Below, in pieces: positions 23,356 to 26,989 of a DNA stretch of 26,989 nucleotides; the first letter of the stretch is position 1, and each line of letters starts with the position of its first letter. The translations under genes and the position numbers were made by a program. Source of the stretch: an uncultured Eubacterium sp. GTDB lineage: Bacteria > Bacillota > Clostridia > Lachnospirales > Lachnospiraceae. The notes below the pieces were generated by a model. It was not told where the DNA came from, did no database searches, and worked only from the letters and a program-made list of their open reading frames with translations. The stretch lies in NCBI GenBank assembly GCA_910583555.1, contig CAJTXO010000033.1, forward strand, positions 1 through 26,989. Direction: 5' to 3'.

Positions 23356-23438
23356 AAGGGTAGTGGCAGAGGCGCATCGGTTGTATGGCTGGTTGCGCTG
23401 TGTTTGGCGGCGGGCAGGTTATAGTCTCGCCGGCCCTT
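23356..23438 (+). ncRNA. Candidate structured RNA leader upstream of tRNA-Arg
   Basis: This GC-rich stretch, in otherwise AT-rich surroundings, can form a three-way fold: a closing stem AAGGG (23356-23360)/CCCTT (23434-23438), a first hairpin GCGCA/TGCGC (23372-23376 with 23394-23398), and a strong second hairpin CGGCGGG/CTCGCCG (23408-23414 with 23426-23432). No ORF fits. I do not match it to a known RNA family (not 5S, SRP, 6S, tmRNA, RNase P or a riboswitch I recognise). It may be an independent small RNA or a processed leader. Confidence 0.35.
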
Positions 23439-23442
23439 ATTT

Positions 23443-23514
23443 GCTCTCATAGTTAAATGGATATAACAAGCCCCTCCTAAGGGCTAGTTGCAGGTTCGAT
23501 TCCTGCTGGGAGTA
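23443..23514 (+). tRNA. tRNA-Arg(CCT)
   Basis: Acceptor GCTCTCA pairs with TGGGAGT (wobbles at the ends), anticodon stem AGCCC/GGGCT with loop CTCCTAA gives CCT, and the T arm GCAGGTTCGATTCCTGC is complete. Discriminator A at 23514; CCA is not encoded. Reads the AGG codon. tRNA-Arg(CCT) genes are common integration sites, and composition changes right after this one. Confidence 0.95.
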
Positions 23515-23546
23515 CTTGCGAATATATAGCGAAAGTTTGTTTTTTC
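23514..23546 (+). terminator. Weak terminator after tRNA-Arg
   Basis: ACTTGCG (23514-23520) and CGAAAGT (23530-23536) pair with one mismatch and are followed by TTGTTTTTT. Position suits the end of the tRNA transcript, but the stem is short. Confidence 0.4.
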
Positions 23547-23740
23547 TGTGTTAGCTTGCTTCAAATATTTGCCTGAGAATCGAAAGTTGGAGAATTTTCT
23601 TCTAACAGAAGAGGGGGATTGACAAAAAAGAACTAGGTTAAAAATATTAACCCAATCCTAATCTTGTTAATGACCGTTAGATAACTAACAATCTCGCAAA
23701 AATATTATATCATCTAATATTCCTACTTGCAGCACAAAAC
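23547..23740. other. AT-rich non-coding junction with small hairpins
   Basis: No gene. Several short perfect inverted repeats are visible: TCTTCT-AAC-AGAAGA, GGTTAA-AAATA-TTAACC, GTTAG-ATAA-CTAAC, and AATATTA-TATCATC-TAATATT. The last lies just beyond the 3' end of the minus-strand operon and on that strand is followed by TTT, so it may be its terminator. An isolated TTGACA is also present. This is the likely junction between core chromosome and the accessory segment. Confidence 0.4.
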
Positions 23741-24271
23741 CTACTTTTTTTTCTTTTTAAATTGCTTTCTAAACTCTGCTTTAAGCATATTTACACCCTT
23801 TGATGATGTCAATTCATCATCGTTCAGTTTGCCCATTTTTATTTTCTTACATACTTCAATAAAAGCCTTTCCCATAGCCAAGGTGATTGCTCCTGCAGTT
23901 CCTCCGGAAATCGCTCCACCCGCAACACTGCCTACTCCGGGAACTAATTTAAGAACATTTGATACGATCGTTTTACCAAGTACTGTTGTTCCTCCTACGC
24001 CAATAGCTGCAATAGCAAGCGTTTTAAGACCGTCCTTTTTTACATTAATTTTAAAAATTCCGGCAATCGTCGCCATCAGCGTGACCTGCTCTCCGATAAG
24101 TAGTGGAGCGTCGGCAAAGGGAATGGGGATAGCACCAGTAGCAGCAGTAGCGGCAACAGCTGTTATTACTGCGTTGTCCGCCTTTTCAAGCATTCTTCTA
24201 ATTTCAAGATACTTAAGCTCATCTTTGAAATCATCATCAACTTCCATGTTTTCATAATCGTTTGACATCAT
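23741..24271 (-). CDS. Stand-alone DUF697 membrane protein
   Basis: A 176-aa protein whose residues ~30-145 match the DUF697 (YcjF-type) pattern: ADNAVITAVAATAATGAIPIP, the FADAPLLIGEQ signature, then Gly/Ala/Val-rich hydrophobic helices with LVPGVGSVAGGAISGGTAG. In most proteins DUF697 is the C-terminal membrane part of a small GTPase; here there is no P-loop or G motif, only an acidic N-terminus (~1-25) and a lysine-rich tail (KKKKK). Start ATG has AGGAGG six bases ahead. Last gene of the three-gene operon, 16 bp after the 477-aa gene. Probably membrane-inserted with a partner; function unknown. Confidence 0.82.
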   Translation of the reverse strand: MMSNDYENMEVDDDFKDELKYLEIRRMLEKADNAVITAVAATAATGAIPIPFADAPLLIGEQVTLMATIAGIFKINVKKDGLKTLAIAAIGVGGTTVLGKTIVSNVLKLVPGVGSVAGGAISGGTAGAITLAMGKAFIEVCKKIKMGKLNDDELTSSKGVNMLKAEFRKQFKKKKK

Positions 24272-24287
24272 TTAATTCCTCCTGATT

Positions 24288-25721
24288 TTATATTGTAAAA
24301 TAATTAGAAATATCTACTTCATTTCTCAAAATTTTATTACTGTCCACACCTGTTAATTCCGCAAGCTTAATTGAACTGTCAAATGCAATATTAATATCAA
24401 AGTCAAAAGCCAATTCAACAGCTGACTTGAATTGTTTAAATTTTTCAGTAAGCAGCTCAACCAATTTTCTGTGTTCATCATCAAGCCGCTTATTTAACTC
24501 AACCATGGTACGATTATTTTTTTTAATACATTCCTCCTCTTTTTTCAAACCAAAGTCTTTTGCGATTCCGTACATGAACAAACCCACCACGTTGCTAATC
24601 AATGCGCCCAAAACAGGAACAGGTATCGCAATTTGACCAAGAATTGAAGAAATTGCACTTATTGATACATCAAGGCAAACGATTTCGGAATTTATAATAA
24701 ATTCCTCACTGTCAATACTCCCTTTTCCAAACTGATTCGCCTGAGAAACAATTCCAAATGTAGCAGTAACAAGCGCGGAAGCAACATTTGCAGGCGTTGC
24801 AGTAAAATTGGTAAGCGCGTAAACACTTGCCCCTCTTATCCCACCTTTTGCTGTATCCGCGGCAGTTGTTAAGCCAACATCCTTCCAATCGTCCTCGGTA
24901 AATTCATTAAGCCTCTTACCCGACTTCAGCTTTCCTATGACCTTTAGACAAAATGATACACCGCCTTCCATCGCTGCGCTTACCGCTGTTACTTTTGCGC
25001 CTTCTTTCAAAGTTGGCCTGGATTTTTCATAAGCGTTATCCTTTAATTCCTGAGACTTATTTTTTAAGGATTCCTTTTCTCTTTCAATGGTATCATCAAA
25101 TTTTCCGGCTTGTATTTCAGAATAATCAGCTACCATAGGCTCAATTTTTTCAAAACCAACCCTATACTCATTTTGTAAATCCTGAATTTCTTTCCATATT
25201 CTGTAATCTGATCCCGTAAGCTTGCCTGCTTCATTGGGCTTTAAAACAGCTAATTTCTTAAGCTTCTCATAATAATCTTTTGGAATTTGATAAATTCCAT
25301 TATCTATAAAACCGGGATATTTTTCAGCATGCTCTTTTATAGCGTCAAGACCAAATTTGTTTTGTACACATTTCTGTTGAATAGGGATTGAACGCCGCAT
25401 GTAATCGGTAGGCCCATTATCATCAATAAGATTATAATCTTGAGATAATCCTTCAATAAGTTTTCTTGCATTTTCAATATAAACCTGAACACGCTCGCCT
25501 ATAAAACCGTGCATTCCCTTATTTCCACCGCGATTCTTGTCAACCACTTCAGAAACAATACTTTTTTTCAACTTGTTCATTTCTATCAAAGCATTTTCCA
25601 GGTTCATATCCTGCTTTGACAGTGCATCAAATAACTCATCAAGCCTGAGTTGATTCAAATAGTTAATCCAGGCTGCCGACGCTTGTTCCTGTGTGCTTTT
25701 AATTATTTTTACACCGTTCAT
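24288..25721 (-). CDS. Unrecognised 477-aa protein with C-terminal hydrophobic segments
   Basis: I do not recognise a named family. Residues ~1-60 are helical; ~64-120 form a motif-rich block with NRGGNKGMHGFIGERVQVY and DDNGPTDYMRRSIPIQQK, the best candidate for a conserved functional domain; ~145-245 are charged helices likely to be coiled coil (EREKESLKNKSQELKDNAY). From ~248 the protein becomes Ala/Gly-rich and amphipathic, with hydrophobic segments at ~312-345 (VASALVTATFGIVSQ) and ~368-400 (SILGQIAIPVPVLGALISNVVGLFMYGIA), then a helical tail. No signal peptide. The pattern of soluble head, coiled coil and late membrane-active helices resembles pore-forming or membrane-perturbing effectors, but that is inference. 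AAAGGGGT lies eight bases ahead of ATG; the gap to the previous gene is 12 bp. Confidence 0.85.
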   Translation of the reverse strand: MNGVKIIKSTQEQASAAWINYLNQLRLDELFDALSKQDMNLENALIEMNKLKKSIVSEVVDKNRGGNKGMHGFIGERVQVYIENARKLIEGLSQDYNLIDDNGPTDYMRRSIPIQQKCVQNKFGLDAIKEHAEKYPGFIDNGIYQIPKDYYEKLKKLAVLKPNEAGKLTGSDYRIWKEIQDLQNEYRVGFEKIEPMVADYSEIQAGKFDDTIEREKESLKNKSQELKDNAYEKSRPTLKEGAKVTAVSAAMEGGVSFCLKVIGKLKSGKRLNEFTEDDWKDVGLTTAADTAKGGIRGASVYALTNFTATPANVASALVTATFGIVSQANQFGKGSIDSEEFIINSEIVCLDVSISAISSILGQIAIPVPVLGALISNVVGLFMYGIAKDFGLKKEEECIKKNNRTMVELNKRLDDEHRKLVELLTEKFKQFKSAVELAFDFDINIAFDSSIKLAELTGVDSNKILRNEVDISNYFTI

Positions 25722-25733
25722 GAGCCAACCCCT

Positions 25734-26576
25734 TTATTCAAACGTTTTATTGATTAATTCAGCCAATGACAACGTGTTGTTTACAAGCGTCCCAAGACTA
25801 ATCTGAACATCGCTGCTTAACTTATTGAAATCTGCACTTTCCAAATAAGCAAGATCGTGATACTGTTTATCTAAATTATGATAAAGGGTTTCTGTTTTGT
25901 TAAGCAGATCCAGAACTTTTTCATTGCTATTTACAACTACTGCTCTGTATCCTGCGATTTTCTTTGCCTCTTCAACAGCCTTATCAGCAATCTTTCTGTT
26001 TTTTACCGATAATGAAATGAAAGAGATCCCCGCTCCAGCCGCAGCAATTCCCCAACCAATAGGACCCGCTAGAGCGAGCAATGCTTCTCCCCCTGCAACG
26101 CCTGCTCCCCCTGCAGATAATGCGCCGCCACCGAGCCACGCTAATGCGGCCTTTTCTGCCACAGCACCTGACAGCGCACTGATGGCTGTACCGGTCGAAG
26201 CTGATCCGAATGTTGTTGCAATACTCATTGCAACGCTCGGAGCAATTCCCGCAAATGCACCGCCTGCGCCTATTGCCGTAAATACGCCTATACCCGATTT
26301 TATAGTACTTTCCATAGATTCCTTTGCATATTTCTCTGTTTCCTTAAATTTGTCCTTTTCTTTGGTAATTCGTTTAATTTTTTGCTCAAAGTCTTTAGGT
26401 GTGTTGGCAATGCTGTTTATAAATGCACCTATTTTATCCATATCCTCAACACATAGACATCTCTGTTGATACAACTTGTCGCAACTTGAAATCATTTCCA
26501 TATAAGCGGCGTCATACTTTTCTACTTCTTTTTTGTGGATTGCAAGAGCGTCCTTTTTCAGTGAACTGTTAAACAT
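25734..26576 (-). CDS. Coiled-coil protein with Gly/Ala-rich membrane-inserting region
   Basis: A 280-aa protein in three parts: charged N-terminal helices (~1-90, with KDFEQKIKRITKEKDKFKETE typical of coiled coil), a strikingly Gly/Ala-rich stretch of ~95 residues (about 95-190, including LGGGALSAGGAGVAGGEALL and LAGPIGWGIAAAGAGI), and a charged C-terminal helical part. The central stretch has glycine-zipper spacing as in proteins that insert in or perforate membranes. No enzyme motif or signal peptide. The frame is open 31 codons further upstream, but GGAGG eight bases before the ATG at 26576 decides the start and avoids overlap with the upstream regulator remnant. First gene of the three-gene operon. 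Family not recognised with certainty. Confidence 0.83.
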   Translation of the reverse strand: MFNSSLKKDALAIHKKEVEKYDAAYMEMISSCDKLYQQRCLCVEDMDKIGAFINSIANTPKDFEQKIKRITKEKDKFKETEKYAKESMESTIKSGIGVFTAIGAGGAFAGIAPSVAMSIATTFGSASTGTAISALSGAVAEKAALAWLGGGALSAGGAGVAGGEALLALAGPIGWGIAAAGAGISFISLSVKNRKIADKAVEEAKKIAGYRAVVVNSNEKVLDLLNKTETLYHNLDKQYHDLAYLESADFNKLSSDVQISLGTLVNNTLSLAELINKTFE

Positions 26577-26626
26577 AAACCATTCCTCCGTAAATTTGTA
26601 TTTTTTTGATATAAAAACACCTGTTC

Positions 26627-26947
26627 TTATTTCACGATTTCCACTACATCCCCCTGACTTCTCAACCACATATCAATTTCCTTACCGAACACTTCAGCTG
26701 ATATCGTATAAATGCCATTCTCGTACGACAAAATCTTTGCAGTTGGCAATCGATCCAACACCGCTTCAACGTTCAGACCGGAGTATTTAAAAGTTACCCG
26801 CTGCAGCTTTCCGCCGTACATAAACTAATACAAAATGGTATTTATGATACCTGTATCCATCACAGCACCATCTAAAGATTTACGGATATCTTCGATGTCT
26901 CGTTGTATCGTTCGCTGTGTTACATGATAATGGACAATGTCATTAAC
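26627..26947 (-). pseudogene. Internally deleted WYL-family transcriptional regulator remnant
   Basis: Two recognisable pieces lie in one frame. The 5' piece (26947-26828) encodes HVTQRTIQRDIEDIRKSL, the end of the winged-helix DNA-binding domain of WYL regulators. It stops at an in-frame TAG (26827-26825). The 3' piece (from ~26821 to the TAA at 26627) encodes MYGGKLQRVTF, AVLDRLPTAKI and DMWLRSQGDVVEIV, the C-terminal WCX domain. The ~150-residue WYL ligand-sensing core between them is missing, and an upstream in-frame TAA (26950-26948) also breaks the N-terminus. The gene is a wreck, though the 64-aa WCX part could still be translated from ATG 26821. It lies 50 bp before the three-gene operon on the same strand. 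The 5' end may continue past the window. Confidence 0.8.
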
Positions 26948-26989
26948 TTAAGGAATCTTTTACATTTAAAGTTGTAGAAGGTTCCTTTT

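Noticed and set aside
23356..23438. Lysine riboswitch, suggested by GGCAGAGGCGC
   Set aside because: Only a short likeness to the L-box core; the segment is far too short, lacks the remaining conserved elements, and precedes a tRNA rather than a lysine gene.
23741..24271. Small GTPase with membrane domain
   Set aside because: DUF697 is clear but none of the GTP-binding motifs (P-loop GxxxxGKS/T, DxxG, NKxD) is present in this protein or the two upstream.
25734..26576. Bacteriocin or holin
   Set aside because: The Gly/Ala-rich segment is suggestive, but the 280-aa length, flanking coiled coils, and absence of a leader, immunity gene or lysis partner do not fit.
23515..26989. Prophage or complete integrative element
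   Set aside because: No integrase, recombinase, capsid or replication gene is seen, and no repeat of the tRNA 3' end is present within the window; only an island edge can be argued.

Overview
This window looks like chromosomal DNA of an anaerobic Firmicute, most likely a Lachnospiraceae-type Clostridium relative. The reasons are strong AGGAGG-type ribosome binding sites, a 23S-linked tRNA cluster whose genes do not encode CCA, flavin-dependent ThyX, CotS-like and YtvI-like sporulation-family proteins, and a dlt-like surface-acylation operon typical of gut Clostridia. The genus cannot be fixed from this sequence alone. REGION 1 (1-860): the last ~31 bases of a 23S rRNA are followed directly by seven tRNAs (Asp, Val, Thr, Tyr, fMet, Phe, Lys), with no 5S gene before the first tRNA, and then a strong terminator. 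REGION 2 (880-2775, +): a DUF885-family zinc-peptidase-like lipoprotein. REGION 3 (2806-10751, -): one long, tightly spaced operon read from a clear promoter at 10723-10751. It encodes an amino-acid adenylation enzyme, a carrier protein, an MBOAT O-acyltransferase, an SGNH/DltD-like membrane-anchored protein with Cys in place of the nucleophilic Ser, a small secreted protein, a secreted transglutaminase-like protein, an Asp/Glu-racemase-family enzyme and ThyX. The first four form a complete dltABCD-like activation, carriage, export and transfer route that probably decorates an envelope polymer with an amino-acyl group; the racemase could supply a D-amino acid. An 11-bp inverted repeat brackets the promoter. 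REGION 4 (10824-16264, -): PEGA-domain lipoprotein, phosphoglucomutase and glycogen branching enzyme, ended by a terminator. REGION 5 (16295-19225, -): OmpR-type response regulator without an adjacent kinase, YtvI/AI-2E-type membrane protein, and a CotS-like kinase-fold protein. REGION 6 (19247-23299, +): DAHP synthase (divergent from the regulator), a cytoplasmic GH43 glycosidase, and S-adenosylmethionine synthetase. REGION 7 (23325-26989): tRNA-Arg(CCT) behind its own promoter and a roughly 80-nt leader that can fold into a three-way structure, followed by visibly AT-richer DNA. That DNA holds a three-gene minus-strand operon of membrane-active-looking proteins (a coiled-coil/Gly-Ala-rich protein, an unrecognised 477-aa protein with hydrophobic segments, and a stand-alone DUF697 protein) preceded by the wreck of a WYL-family regulator that has lost its WYL domain. 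The tRNA border, composition shift, broken regulator and lack of recognisable housekeeping function make this the best candidate for an undescribed accessory (defence or conflict-like) system. The surface operon of region 3, with its Cys-SGNH protein and racemase, is the second.
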